A stretch of 22,516 bases of DNA from Euprymna scolopes. Taxonomy: Eukaryota; Mollusca; Cephalopoda; Sepiida; Sepiolidae. The notes beneath the pieces were generated by a model. The model saw nothing but the letters and a program-made list of their open reading frames with translations. It searched no databases and was not told the DNA's origin. Both the position numbers and the translations under genes were made by a program. The DNA lies in assembly GCA_024364805.1 (NCBI GenBank), contig CM044490.1, positions 11,122,976 through 11,145,491 of the forward strand, in the 5' to 3' direction. This document shows, piece after piece, positions 1 through 13,102 of the stretch; within the stretch, counting starts at the first letter, position 1, and each line of letters begins with the position of its first letter.

Positions 1-29
<29 letters not shown>
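1..29. repeat. (TA)n microsatellite at the window edge
   Basis: A pure TA dinucleotide run that begins at the first base, so its true length is not visible. It is the first of about a dozen similar tracts in the window. Confidence 0.95.
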
Positions 30-32
<3 letters not shown>

Positions 33-1468
33 TAACATTTCTTTGGCGATTAATAAGCAGGCTTCATAAAAGGTATGTCTTCTCTGACACATACAATCAA
101 TGCACATCGGGTTACATTCAGCAGCAACTGACATAGCTTTTTTCCCCAGGAAATTTGCAGCAAATTATACAATTTTTAGCAGTGGGTCTTTACCTCCCGT
201 ATTTCCCCAGTAACTAAATAACTGTTATGATACATATGTATACGTGGTGTCGCTAAGGTTATCAAATACTTTCATTAACATAAAACTACTGACCTAACGA
301 CATCTAAATTATAGTGGTCTACAACTTCATGTGAAATAGCTGTGATGCGTACAAAACTATGTAAATTGGCCTTTAAGAGCAAGTTTCAGAACAACTATGA
401 GAACTGATTCACGCTGCCTCTTCTTTTAGAACAAGGTTTTTTCGGTGTGCTTGGCAATATATTTGATGTGTGTGTTCTATTTCATGTCAGGAATAAGGGT
501 TAGTATAACCATCTTTACAAAAAAAAGATATCTTCCAAAGACGAATACTATTAATTTAAGATATGGTTCAGAGCGATGGTTATGAAAAATATATATACTT
601 TATTGTAAATTCAGAAAGACTTACGAGCGACTTTATTCTGATTGCAGAACTTACACAAATTCAAAAGATAAAAAATTACACTTTTTATTGTCACTATTGA
701 AAGTAATATCATATATTCCGTAGATTCATTCCTACTGTCTTCTCTGTTTTCCTTTTTTTATTCATGCATTAATTAGTATGAAATGTCTCTAACTTTCTGA
801 TCTATATACCAGCTTGACCTTCTCTCATTGATTGAAGCGCCGTGAAAATATTTAAATAAATGAACGATGAGTTTGGATTTTATTTGTTGATGTATTTTAT
901 TCATACGAAGCGATGTTGTTTAAATGCGCCACATCTTTATTGTCTGTTGTAAATACCGCGTATATGGTTAAAAGATTAATGAAAATTAAAAGAAAACAAC
1001 ACAAGAACAATGTTATAGTCTCAAAATTGATCGTTTGTGAAAGACATCGACTTTTCCATCCAGAGAAATTTCTGCTCACAGTCCTGTGCCTCATATATTT
1101 ACAGATCACATAAATAGCATCAAACAAATAAAACAGAAAATATCACCACAATATTATGTTTACAAAAAAATTAACGTGTACATATATACATACATGTGTC
1201 TTTATGCGCGTATAGATGGTCCCCTGTGCTGATGAACGCCCCCTCATTGATCATATCTAGTTAACTCTGGAATAGGTTTAGCACCGTTTAGCATTTCCAT
1301 TCTGCATCAATATTGCAACTAGACTGCTTACTAAGCCGTGGCTTATACAATGCTTTTATGAGGAGGTAACTTTCATGAATATGTAAACATTATGTGCCAT
1401 AATTCCTTATACTAAAATAAATATTAAGAAGATGAATGACTTTTATGAAAAATTTTGGGATTGTTACA

Positions 1469-1471
<3 letters not shown>
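30..1471. other. AT-rich stretch, no gene recognised
   Basis: Read on both strands. The short open frames near 900-1130 occur on both strands over the same bases, have no recognisable motif and look like chance. No mobile-element motif was recognised. Confidence 0.6.

Positions 1472-1533
<62 letters not shown>
1472..1533. repeat. (TA)n microsatellite, about 62 bp
   Basis: A pure TA run, bordered on the left by the alternating sequence ACATGCA and on the right by TTTGTATGCATG. The flanks share GCAT-type steps, so the original seed may have been an imperfect purine-pyrimidine alternation. Confidence 0.95.
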
Positions 1534-1537
<4 letters not shown>

Positions 1538-1635
1538 ATGCATGTTTTCAAAAATATAATGAATACGAAATTATCTTATTCGTTAATAATTTAAAATGTA
1601 TTTACCCCGCCCCATTCCTTATGACAATTTAATCA

Positions 1636-1790
1636 TGCTAACCCTTTTTGTTCTCCTTCCTTTTTCGGTCGCTCCATTTTCTCTTTTCACTCTCTTTCTT
1701 CTTTTTCTTTTTCATTACTCTTGTATTTTGCTCCCTTTTTATTTCTCCTTTTATCCTGTAGCGTCTTTTTTTTAAGTTCTCCCTATAGCC
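1636..1790. repeat. Polypyrimidine (CT-rich) tract
   Basis: About 150 bp of the + strand is almost entirely C and T, for example TTCTCCTTCC and CTCTCTTTCTTC, with only scattered purines. On the minus strand it is a polypurine tract. No repeat period is clear. Such tracts can form triplex DNA or resemble splice-acceptor pyrimidine tracts, but no exon was recognised next to it. Confidence 0.7.
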
Positions 1791-2678
1791 TTGGTGACTA
1801 AACTGTCACTTAACTGACCGACACTCTCTTTTATAATATTGTATTTTATTTTTATATACATATGTATTTCTTTTCTTCTATTTGGAAACCAGTCATATTC
1901 AGTGACACATAATCTATGTTTCGTCGCCCGACGAGGTAGTTCGGTTTTTGCTGAGATGACTAGTAATTTATATGCACCTGCGATGTTTAATGAAAGTACA
2001 CAATTATAATACATTAAGAATCCAGAGAAAAATATTTGTGTTGCTTACTTAAAAAATTCCGAGTCATTTAAATATATAATCTGTTATTGTGTTGTCTGTA
2101 AACATGATGGTTAATACAGGTTTGGAAAATACATGTCTATGTGGATACGGAGATTAATTAATGAATCCTTTGCTACATTATAGCACGGGTAGCTCAATGA
2201 ACGGGTATAATTCTTGAAAGGCGGATAAATCATAGTTAGCATTGATTATGAGAAATAAATATCATTGCCAAGAATTTCTTATTGGAAATCGAGACATTAC
2301 ATAGCCATTTCAAATATCGGAATATTTGGCATCTTTTTCCATGAATTATTCTCATATATCCTTAATATTCTTGATGGATTCCGACATATGTAAATATATG
2401 CCACTTGAGATAAACACAGAATAGTGCTAAAGATTTTATTCATACAAACAATTATGTAAAGATATTTACGTTAGATGATCATTTATATGGGCAAACGGAT
2501 AGAGTAATGCAATTAGTAGATATATAATCGTAAATTCTTATACAGAATAATTTATCCTTGTAATATGAAACACGAGGGAATGTTGTTCATAATTTAATTT
2601 GTGATACTCTTTGCAATATAACAGTAGATTATTCCGAAGCAATTATACGAAAACAAGAGCTTCGAGGTGGTTTTAAGG
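1791..2678. other. AT-rich stretch, no gene recognised
   Basis: No coding similarity, RNA gene or repeat was recognised. An 80-codon open frame on the minus strand (1772-2014) has no domain motif I recognise and partly overlaps the pyrimidine tract, so it is probably chance. Confidence 0.55.
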
Positions 2679-2721
2679 CACACCCACACACACACCACAC
2701 AAACACACACATATATATATG

Positions 2722-2773
<52 letters not shown>
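2679..2773. repeat. Compound (CA)n(TA)n microsatellite
   Basis: An imperfect CA run (CACCCACACACACACC) passes into TATATG/TATACA steps and then a TA run. The same CA-to-TA order is seen at 10353-10476 and at the right edge of the window. Confidence 0.95.
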
Positions 2774-2775
<2 letters not shown>

Positions 2776-4717
2776 AAATTCACAACTTATTAGAGCTTAT
2801 TCGATGTTTATTAATGTAAGGCGGCAGTACCTTGACTGCTATTGTATTTTTCGATTACTAAACGTGAAACGGTTCAAGAATTTCGTAACATTGGTCTGGA
2901 GGGCTACGATATTGAAAGCAAGCTGTCCATGAATAAAATCTAATGTCTAGTAATCTGCGTTCAGATTTTATCGGATATAGGAGAGAATAACCATATTGAT
3001 AGCTTTTGTAGTTGTTAGGGTTCGCAAGAGGTTACTATAGAAATTTGGGAAATATAATTACCGTCTGAGTATGCATTAAGAACTATTTAAATACTAGAGA
3101 TAATTCTTTATTTTTATTTCATAATAATGACACTTTAAATATTTTTCAGATTACCAGTAGGAATATCAGTTAGTTTTACAGTAATTTTGTTAATAGAACA
3201 ATATCAATAGGTAAATATTATATATCGAAAATAAATTTAATATACCGTATATGAACTCCGTCATTTTGTTGTTTAATTGTTTAAACAGGTTTGAATGCCT
3301 ATGTAAAAGCAATTGTTTGTGTAAAAAGGATGTATTACTACTAAGACACACCAAAATATTAATGCATATTTTCATGGTAGTAACCACTTTAAAGAGCCTT
3401 TTTCTATCATATATGTTATTTTGATTATCGCAAATATAAAAATAGAACACCAACCACAACATAAAATATATACCTAAAAGAGCAAAACCTGAGAACTACT
3501 GTAAAATGTAATACATTGAGGAGAATTAACCATTTAAACTCTTACAACTCACATTGTCTGGGTGAGCAACTGTTTATTACCGAGTGCATTTAAATCTTGA
3601 TTAACTATGATCCAACATTCTTAACTATGTTAATAATCTCCTCTGAAACTTGGTTTGAACTATTTTACTTTACATTAGTTTGCACTACAATGTTTATAAC
3701 ACCTCTTTGAATCACATCTTTTTATCTTAGTACCTACTGATAAATTCATATGAACTTGCTACAGTATACCAAGATCAATTGTGGATTCCAACGAATTTCT
3801 GCTTTGATTTTTATTTTTATTCTCATTCACATGTAATAAGTTGACCTGACTTTGATGTTTGTACTTCTATAAGCTATTTATAACTATCCACCAAATGTCC
3901 AATCTTTTCTTATTAATAACAGGCTGCAAAGTCCCTATAGTATATATAGAATTACCAAAACTTCACTATTTGCTCTAAATTTCTAATATGATTTTTACGA
4001 TATATTTATACGTTTTCCTTACGCCTTGTAATTTCGCCCTTAGCTTTATTATTGTTAATGTCCAATTAATTCCCAACTTTCAATCGCAAGTATATTTCTC
4101 TCGTATCTGCTTGCTACCATAAACATTTATTACTATAACACGAATTTGCATTTTATATTTCCATTTTTAATTTTACTTTGTGACAAGACAAATGTAATTA
4201 TATTATAGATAATTTATAATTTTTAGTACTATATCAATATGTACACCCATTTTAACTATTCCTTCTTTTAGAGGTCTATTCTTCTTCCATATTTATTACT
4301 CTATGTTGGTTCGCTTTTGCATTAATTCTGTTTATATATCGTTCATGGTGATTCTTTACCCTTTATTTTATATACACAAATTCAATAAATTATATGAGAA
4401 AGAACCACCTTGAATCATTTTTCAAATCCTTACTAATTAACTTTCACTATGCCTGTACTATTGAACTATTTAATTTTCAATTATAAACTACTTATTGTTC
4501 TCCATTTATGTTAAGTTTCATTTCAGCTTTCATTCATTTTTTACGGCCATTTTTTAATCGTATGAGAGTCACGGTTATTATTACGTACAGTATTGTTGTT
4601 ATGTTTTTAAATAATTTTTATTTAAAAATGTATTTTATTTTACGAAATTATTTTATTATCTTAACAATTATATTATTATAATCATTTCTAATAATGATAT
4701 TTAAAAATGACTTAGAT
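2774..4717. other. AT-rich stretch with G-poor + strand, no gene recognised
   Basis: From about 3480 onward the + strand is rich in T, A and C but poor in G. This bias resembles that seen over the minus-strand LINE at 18860-21250. I looked for LINE motifs on the minus strand and found none I would trust. A 90-codon minus-strand frame at 3190-3462 has no recognised domain. Confidence 0.5.
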
Positions 4718-4787
4718 TTATTATTATTATGTTTATTATGATTATTATTATTTTTATTATTATTATTATTATTATTATTAATATTAC
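4718..4787. repeat. Interrupted (TTA)n trinucleotide repeat
   Basis: TTA/ATT triplets with a few interruptions such as TTTATTATGATT. On the minus strand it reads as a poly-asparagine run, which is a translation artefact and not a protein. Confidence 0.9.
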
Positions 4788-5695
<908 letters not shown>

Positions 5696-5700
5696 TTTCC

Positions 5701-7515
5701 GCTCGTCGCTCCTTTCAGAGGAATAGGGGGTTGTAAAATTAGAAAAAAACAACAAAAAACAAAAATTACTTTAACAAAAGCTTTTTTAAAAATACTGTTA
5801 ATCCTCATACTGGAATATTATGGAGTATCGTTTATTGTAGACTTCCTGATAAAAAAGATCTTGCGACGAAACTCCGGAGCTTGCAGAGTAAATGAAATAA
5901 TAATCTTCCGACGAAACAAATAGTCTCTGGACGCTTTCCAGTAACCGTCAGATTTGGATAAGACCAATGTGGCACGGGAAAAGCTTCGCTGCATTTAAGA
6001 TATGCAAGGCTTGAAAGCAATTATCGAAAGATACCTGCCGCTTGTTCTAGTCGATAGAGTATTTCTATGCTCTATCGACGAAGACCTGTAACATTTTTCC
6101 TGGAGTCCTAGCAACACATTGGAGTATGCATTCATGTCCGCACTACTTGCCCAGGAGTTTTGAGGTTTGCTGATATTTACCACATCGCGATAAAACTCAT
6201 GTCCATCCAAGAAAAGATCATTGTCACTAATGAAAATACTGTTGCAACCGTTGAGCTATCAGTCCACGACAACTTTACCTTATTCAAGCCCACAAAGAAT
6301 GTGTTGATTTGGTTTCATTGCTTCGGAGTAAATAACTTTAATAAAGGCTGCCAATTTTTACGAAGGAGGAAGCACTCTTAGCGACCCCTGCTATGATAAA
6401 TATGCAAAAGACAGGGCTAAGTCATAATGTATGCAAAACTTAGACAGGGTCGATGTGTAAGCTTAATATTCCTCCCGGCAAAAGGAACGCCAAAAGTCTA
6501 GTCATTTTGTGTGGATGTTAATTTGGTGAGTGGGTAATTAATTCAGTGCGCATATTTTCTCTTGCGAAGAGGTTTTTGCCCACCTAGAATTCCCTTGACA
6601 GAAGTGCTGACCGTTGATGTATAGAGCAAAAGAAAGGGGTCAATAAGAATGTAGGTGAGATGATTCCCGTTGGGTTAAAGATGTTAGGCAGGGATAAAGA
6701 TCTCGTCCAGTTTTGACCTGCTGCTCGGACTTGGCGTCGACACAATAGGGCGGTATTAATATAAATGAACGCGGCAAGGAACATTTTACACAATGGATTC
6801 TCGAATGTCGGCGTTGTTTTGTTGCGGAAAGAGGACGCCTAATTTGATGTCGTATTAGAACCGATAAGAAAAAAAAATTGAATCGCGAGCTGTAAGTCTT
6901 CCGGCTAGTGGTCTCTAGAAAAGCTGACCTAAACTATCGCTGAATATTCTGTGTGTGAAAAAAGATTTTAATGCTGAATTCAAAACCGTACTTCGCAACT
7001 TGTTGTATACAATGTACGTAGAGAAAGGAGTCGACTCCCCTAAATGTTTTAACTAGCTGATGGCGATTGATCAGAATAACTAAAGGAACATTGACACGTA
7101 TTATGTATTAACGCAGACCGATCGAACATGTTGAAGTATTAACTCAAAGGTGGGTGCTTAAATGTAGAGACTGGCATACAGAGGACTCTCAGCGTATCTG
7201 TGAAATCTTAAAAAAATATGCCTACATTTAGTGCAGGGATAACCGTAACAATGAAGATAGTATTGATTCAGGGAGTTTATATACTATGCAGAGGATTATG
7301 AAGGCTCTTCTACCTTATAGGTCGTATGTTCTAATATAGGAAATATTTTTTTTGGCACATGCATATATTTATGTTTAATATATAAAAACAATCTTAAGTT
7401 AGAAACATATTGGTTCGTTGAACAGATTAGAATTCATGGTATTCTGTTTAAATCTGTAGAACAACAATTGAAAAATCAGTTTAGTAAGAAATAATCAGCG
7501 CACACTGAGACAAGG

Positions 7516-7520
<5 letters not shown>
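5701..7520. other. Less AT-rich unassigned stretch
   Basis: This stretch has visibly more G and C than its flanks. It holds several short open frames on both strands, for example 5995-6210 and 6584-6793 on the minus strand and 6160-6381 on the + strand. None shows a domain I recognise, and the frames at 5995-6210 and 6160-6381 overlap antisense to each other. An old mobile element is the likeliest source. An imperfect direct repeat (TATGCAAAA...GACAGGG, twice) lies at 6401-6450. Confidence 0.4.
6050..6079. other. Strong perfect inverted repeat (hairpin)
   Basis: GTCGATAGAG at 6050-6059 is exactly complementary to CTCTATCGAC at 6070-6079. One further G-T and one A-T pair extend the stem inward to 12 pairs around the loop TTTCTA. 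It is mixed-sequence, so unlike the TA tracts it is not trivially self-complementary. No U-run follows it. It may be part of a small transposon end or of a transcribed hairpin. Confidence 0.7.

Positions 7521-7594
<74 letters not shown>
7521..7594. repeat. (TA)n microsatellite, about 74 bp
   Basis: A pure TA run. It lies about 170 bp upstream of the first recognisable protein similarity of the LINE on its right. Confidence 0.95.
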
Positions 7595-7595
<1 letters not shown>

Positions 7596-7837
7596 CTATT
7601 ATTTTAGGTCACATAAATCATATACAAAGATATAATTTGATGCGAAACTTTTTTATTATTGGCTTTCGCAGTACGCGATATATACGTTGAGGCTGGGACT
7701 AAGAAATGAATATTTATATAAAAATTACTCTACAAAGAATATTCCACGTGTCATTCTCGTAAGAATACGGTGTGCCTATGCATTCCCTTATAACAATTTA
7801 ACTTGCTGCTTACATCTTATTTCGTCGCACAATACAT

Positions 7838-8092
7838 GCATTTGGTGACTTTAATGTTCACCACAAACACTGCTTGGATTCTCTACTCACACAGATGCAG
7901 CCGACAGCACAACACATAGTTTTGCTATATCTCCCTCCCTATCACAAATGGTTATGTTTCCAACCCGTTTCCCTGACCAACAAGAACAACACGCATCACT
8001 TCTAGATCTGTTTCTGACTACAGTTCACGAAGATTGTACAACAAATGCTGACATCCCACTCGGGAATGCTGACCATGCAGTGATAATGGTAT
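7838..8092 (+). pseudogene. LINE 1 APE endonuclease, C-terminal fragment
   Basis: The translation starts GDFNVHHK, a conserved APE-type endonuclease motif of this LINE group, and continues in another frame with LLDLFLT and then GNADHAVIMV. The last piece corresponds to the conserved S/N-D-H motif near the domain end, where His is a catalytic residue. A frame change lies between GDFN and LLDLF, and an in-frame TAA follows GNADHAVIMV. The catalytic N-terminal half is absent, so no activity is expected. Confidence 0.8.
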
Positions 8093-8130
8093 AAATCGCC
8101 CTAAATTCTAGACCTAAAACTGAAGAGTGA

Positions 8131-8800
8131 GTGCTCAAAACAACGAAAAATTATAAAAACGCTGACGGGGAAGCCATCAGAGATCTTATAAGAGATGCCC
8201 CATGGGGAAATACTTTTTTCGTCATGCTGAACAGTGCGCAAATGAGACTACTGAATGGTTCAAACCAGCAGTGGAAGCACATGTTCCCATGCGGAAATAG
8301 TTTAGCAAGCCCCACTCTCTCCAATGGCTTACTTCGACTTGCGCAACTGTCTTTGCTCAAAGGCAGCATGCATACCGGAGATTTAACCGACATAAGTCCA
8401 GTTCAAACAAACGGAAGTATATAGAAGCAAGAAGTGACGTTCAGAAAGTTATAGCGACAGTTAAGAGTGAATTTATTGAAACCACTAAAAAACGCATCGA
8501 AACACAAAAATTAGGAAATCGTTACTTCTTGAACATCTACAACAGTGTAGTAAATAATGGGCAATCAACAATTCCCTCACTAACCAACAACCACGAGTTT
8601 GTTTGCTAAGCAACCGACAAGGCTAATATGCTTGCCAGCTTGTTTGCCTCAAACTCCGCACTGGACCCTTCCAACAACCCCCTGTCTGACTTTGCTTTGC
8701 GGACAAACGCAACGATAGACGATCTAAAAATCACTCCTGCTCAGGTACACGCAATCATATAAACTCTTGACACTTCAAAAGCATGTGGACCCGATCTCAT
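8131..8800 (+). pseudogene. LINE 1 linker between endonuclease and RT
   Basis: The pattern IRDLIRDAPWGNTFF matches the region after the APE domain in this LINE group. Near 8218 the reading shifts frame to EQCANETTEWFKP, continues through RRFNRHKSSSN and QKLGNRYFLNIYNSV, and meets a stop about 30 codons after the shift. An in-frame TAA lies at 8607-8609. After it LFASNSALD leads into DTSKACGPDLIP, the start of the RT, with another TAA at 8760-8762. The segment shows the copy decayed by point changes and short indels rather than large rearrangement. Confidence 0.75.
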
Positions 8801-9844
8801 CCCAGCTTTGCTATTAAAAATGCTCAGCCGAAGTAGCTCCAGTTCTCGCCAAACTCTACAACAAATGTCTTAATAAATCATGCTTTCTGGGCTGTTGTAA
8901 AATTGCTTCTGTGGTACGAGTACTCGAGAATTCTGGCGAAAGAACTCACCCATCAAATTATCGCCCTATTAGCCTCCTCCCACTTTTCGCCAAAATATTT
9001 GAGACCATAATTAACCGTGGTCTGTCCGGAACCTTACAGATGTAACCTTCTGACTGACAAACAATATGGATTTAGACAAGCCCGGTCCACAGCTGACACC
9101 CTCAGTGTAATCTCTGAACGTATATATCATTCACTGGAGAAAGCCGGGGAGGGCAGCGCGGTTGCTCTAGATATATCTAACACTTTTGACAAGGTATGGC
9201 ACAAGGGTATCCTCAGGAAAATTAAATCATACGGTATAACTGGTAGAATACTTAACATAATTAAATCCTTCTTAGATAAGAGAAACATCCAGGCTGTCCT
9301 TGACGGTCGTATATCTAAACATTGTGCTATAAATGCGGGATTGATTCGGGGGTCTATCCTTGGACCTCTATTGTTCCTAATATTTATTAATGACCTCCCC
9401 GACAAAACTGGCTCTGTGATGGGTATATATGCTGATGACACCACTCTCTATAACAGGGTTGCCAGGAAAACAAATGAACACATTTCTAAAGAAATGGCAA
9501 AAACACTAGAGCATGCCCTCCAATCTGCAGTGGAATGGGGACATAAATGGATGGTCATATTCAATGCTGCCAAGACTACACTGCTTTTCCTCAATAATTA
9601 CAAGAACCCTTCGCTGCCACCAGTAGCAATGGCCAGTGACTCCCTGTCTGAGAGTGCATATATCAAACTTCTTGGCCTAACGTTAACAGAAAACATTAAT
9701 CGGAACAATTGCTTTGAAAACCGGTCCAGGGCCGCAGCGAAAAATGTAGGCTCTCTCTACCGTGATAGCAAACTATTGACAGCTGAAAGTATCCTGTACC
9801 ACTATAAGGCCACCATTCGCCCATGTATATTGTTGTCACATTAG
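8763..9844 (+). pseudogene. LINE 1 reverse transcriptase domain
   Basis: RT motifs appear in family order: DTSKACGPD, then after a one-base shift near 8820 CSAEVAPVLAKLYNKC, then HPSNYRPISLL, and after another shift near 9040 a 275-codon open stretch (9017-9844). That stretch carries KQYGFRQARSTAD, VALDISNTFDKVWH (motif A, with its catalytic Asp), INAGLIRGSILGP and the catalytic YADD at 9428-9439. The usual GVPQGS is changed to GLIRGS, losing the conserved Pro and Gln. The Met at 9017 is only the first available start, because the similarity begins just after it. A frameshift near 9828 separates RPCI from the expected CCH continuation. The catalytic aspartates remain but the protein cannot be made whole from this copy. 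Confidence 0.88.
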
Positions 9845-10280
9845 GGCTTATGCATCTGCTGCTAATCTCTTGCTCCTAGACAAGGTTAAAAAAAGAGTCG
9901 CCAATCTGATAGACCCTGAAGTGGCATCTAAGCTTAAACCTCTGTCCCATCGACGAAACGTTGCATCCCTCTGCCGTTCTACAAGTATTTTAGTGGCCAA
10001 TGCTCTGACGAACTACAGACACTTGTGCCCCCACGACGTAGACACCTTCGACAAACCCGTAAGGCAGCTAAATTCAAGCCCCACACAGTAGAGATCCCCA
10101 GATGTAAAATATCTTTCTACTTTAGTAGTTTCGTCCCCAGTACCGCTAGACTCTGGAATTCCATTCCAGGTCTCTGCTTTCCTTAGTGTACTGACATGCA
10201 GAAGTTCAAGTGGTACGTGAATCGACATCTTGCTGCCCAAATCCCAACCCCGTGTCCCGGTAATTTCTGCCCCTGATAGT
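9845..10280 (+). pseudogene. LINE 1 C-terminal region after the RT
   Basis: LLLLDKVKKRVANLIDP is followed by LKPLSHRRNVASLCR, the signature that follows the RT in this LINE group. A frameshift near 10060 moves the reading to KFKPHTVEIPRCKISF. STARLWNSIPGLCFP and FKWYVNRHL follow and match the conserved protein end. A stop lies after GLCFP and a terminal stop occurs near 10276. Function of this tail in the family is not well defined. Confidence 0.82.
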
Positions 10281-10326
10281 AGCCCCCTACACCAAAGTTG
10301 CGAGTTGCCTTGTTTGGGGCGAAAAT

Positions 10327-10342
10327 GTTAATATACATTAAC
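10327..10342 (+). other. Small hairpin at the probable LINE 1 3' end
   Basis: GTTAAT and ATTAAC form a perfect 6-bp stem around the loop ATAC, about 50 bases after the last LINE stop codon and about ten bases before the CA/TA microsatellite. Some LINEs use a 3' stem-loop followed by a short repeat for template recognition. Whether this one does is inference. The stem is short and AT-rich, so chance is possible. Confidence 0.4.
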
Positions 10343-10352
10343 ACACGTTCAA

Positions 10353-10368
10353 CACAAACACACAAAAA

Positions 10369-10402
<34 letters not shown>

Positions 10403-10422
10403 TTATATACATACACACACGT

Positions 10423-10476
<54 letters not shown>
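10353..10476. repeat. Compound (CA)n(TA)n microsatellite at the LINE 1 3' flank
   Basis: CA repeats, a TA run, a second CA block with TACACG steps and a final TA run follow in order. It starts about ten bases after the probable LINE 3' end, so it may have grown from the element's 3' tail. Confidence 0.95.
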
Positions 10477-11796
<1,320 letters not shown>

Positions 11797-12231
11797 TAGC
11801 CTAAGTGCCCGGCGTTGCCAGGGTCTTTGAACGCGTGTTTAAACAAAAAATGTGGTAGTATGCAGGCAAGCTCGACTCCGTACCGCGAAGGAGTAGAAGT
11901 CCATGAAAAGAAAACGTGACGCTTTGCCGGTGCGCCCTTCACAAAACCAGAATTGGTGAATATTTATATAAGGGCTAAATATAATCGAAAAACGAAGAGG
12001 GGTTTCGAAAATATCGGCGAACCCCCGTAGAAAAGTTCTCAGTAAGAATAAAGGGATTGATGGTTTCACCAATGTTTCGATTTTTGTCGTCCAAAGGCTC
12101 AAGCTTCCAAACAGTACCGATCACGAAAATATCCGCCGCCTCTTTCGAAAGCTTTAGGCAGATATACATACATACATACATACATACATGCATACATGCA
12201 TTTAAACAGATAGGTGGAATTTATAATAGAG
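11797..12231 (+). mobile_element. Interspersed repeat copy B (right half of a head-to-tail dimer)
   Basis: It begins TAGCCTAAGTGCCCGGCGTTGCCAGGGT immediately after the ATAGAG end of copy A and itself ends TTATAATAGAG at 12231. The head contains a GC-rich inverted repeat (CCCGG/CCAGGG) that is weaker in copy A and present as GCGGCGTTGCCCGG in element C. The body carries CGCGAAGGAGTAGAAGTCC, GAATATTTATATAAGGGC and CGAAAATATCCGCCGCC. Near the 3' end lies a CATA tetranucleotide run. No SINE A/B-box promoter or transposase was recognised. A similar layout (GC-rich TAGC head, CATA-type run, TTTATAATA end) is common among short invertebrate repeats, from memory only. Confidence 0.65.
12162..12201. 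repeat. (CATA)n tetranucleotide run inside copy B
   Basis: Six to seven CATA units pass into CATG/CATA units. Copy A has the shorter ACATACGTACGTGCATAC at the matching place, so the run belongs to the element and varies in length between copies. Confidence 0.85.
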
Positions 12232-13019
12232 ATTTAACTGAGAGCGTAATAGATATTTTTACTTTTATGAGTAAATATCTATGCCAGTGTGGTTCATACG
12301 TATTTTATGTAAATTTAGATAGCTATCGTGGAATTCCTAGTTATTTCTACTATAATTATTTTCTATGCTCGCCAGAAATCTTAACCACCAATTGCTGCGC
12401 ATGTGTAGAAGTTTACATGATGTGTTTGAATCAAATTCAAATGTCTATATTGTCATCATAGCTCATTCATGCGTGTTTATAAACGTCGAAATAAATCTTC
12501 ATATATGGTCATAATGTCAAGTTATACAAAAATATTATCGGATATCAAAGCTATATTATTGAGCAATATAAAGGTTTTACCTTATCATAATCTTCACAAA
12601 GCACTCGTCGTTTATTTTTGTTTGCTTTTTTTTTTATCTCTCCACCGCTTTAAACAATTTTGCCGAACACTTTTACATATCGTTATATTCTGTCATGAAA
12701 AGCCCCCCCCCCAATACATACAAGATGAAACTCAGGACACAAACGTAGACGATACTACCAGATTTCTTTATGTAATATTACGTATTTCTGCTCCCATATT
12801 CCAATGTTTTAAATCCCATTACAGGGTGCCAAACCAGACTTATTGTTGCTGTGTGAAACTCGTGTTGAATAAATTAGTTTAATATGCTTCGCATTTAAAA
12901 CACTACTGTAGTTTACATGCAAATCTGACGGCTAAATTACCATAATCAGGGCACATTAAGATTGATTTTCATGTAGTATGGGCATCTAAAGGGAAGACCA
13001 AAAGTTGACTGTATATGTA

Positions 13020-13020
<1 letters not shown>
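12232..13020. other. Stretch without a recognised gene
   Basis: Two medium open frames lie on the + strand, ending near 12461 and spanning 12469-12882 (137 codons). They are rich in Tyr, Phe, Cys and Leu as expected from AT-rich noncoding DNA and show no domain. The first begins inside repeat copy B. A run of ten C lies at 12703-12712. Confidence 0.5.

Positions 13021-13086
<66 letters not shown>
13021..13086. repeat. (TA)n microsatellite, about 66 bp
   Basis: A pure TA run bordered on both sides by TATGTAC-type sequence (TATATGTACT on the left, ATATGTACGT on the right). Confidence 0.95.
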
Positions 13087-13090
<4 letters not shown>

Positions 13091-13102
13091 GTATAGCATT
13101 TC

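Larger units (their letters stand above)
7765..10342 (+). mobile_element. LINE 1: 5'-truncated non-LTR retrotransposon (jockey/CR1-like, APE type)
   Basis: A decayed non-LTR retrotransposon copy reading on the + strand. In order it holds the end of an apurinic endonuclease domain (GDFNVHHK), a linker, a reverse transcriptase with YADD at 9428-9439, and the C-terminal region typical of this group (LSHRRNVASL, then TARLWNSIP). The full family encodes an endonuclease that nicks target DNA and an RT that copies element RNA there. The 5' end is missing: most of the endonuclease and any ORF1 are absent. The left limit is approximate, since weak similarity may start near 7765 and is firm from 7838. 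Several frameshifts and in-frame stops make it non-functional. The right limit is set at a small hairpin before a CA/TA tract. Clade placement is from remembered family patterns and not from a database search. Confidence 0.9.

Noticed and set aside
9127-9444. 105-codon minus-strand open frame
   Set aside because: Antisense to the LINE 1 RT stretch that carries YADD on the + strand.
12703-12712. Run of ten C as a G-quadruplex or i-motif site
   Set aside because: A single homopolymer without further C-runs at suitable spacing.
12469-12882. 137-codon + strand open frame
   Set aside because: Composition is that of AT-rich noncoding DNA, with no domain, no recognisable splice context and a poly-C run inside.
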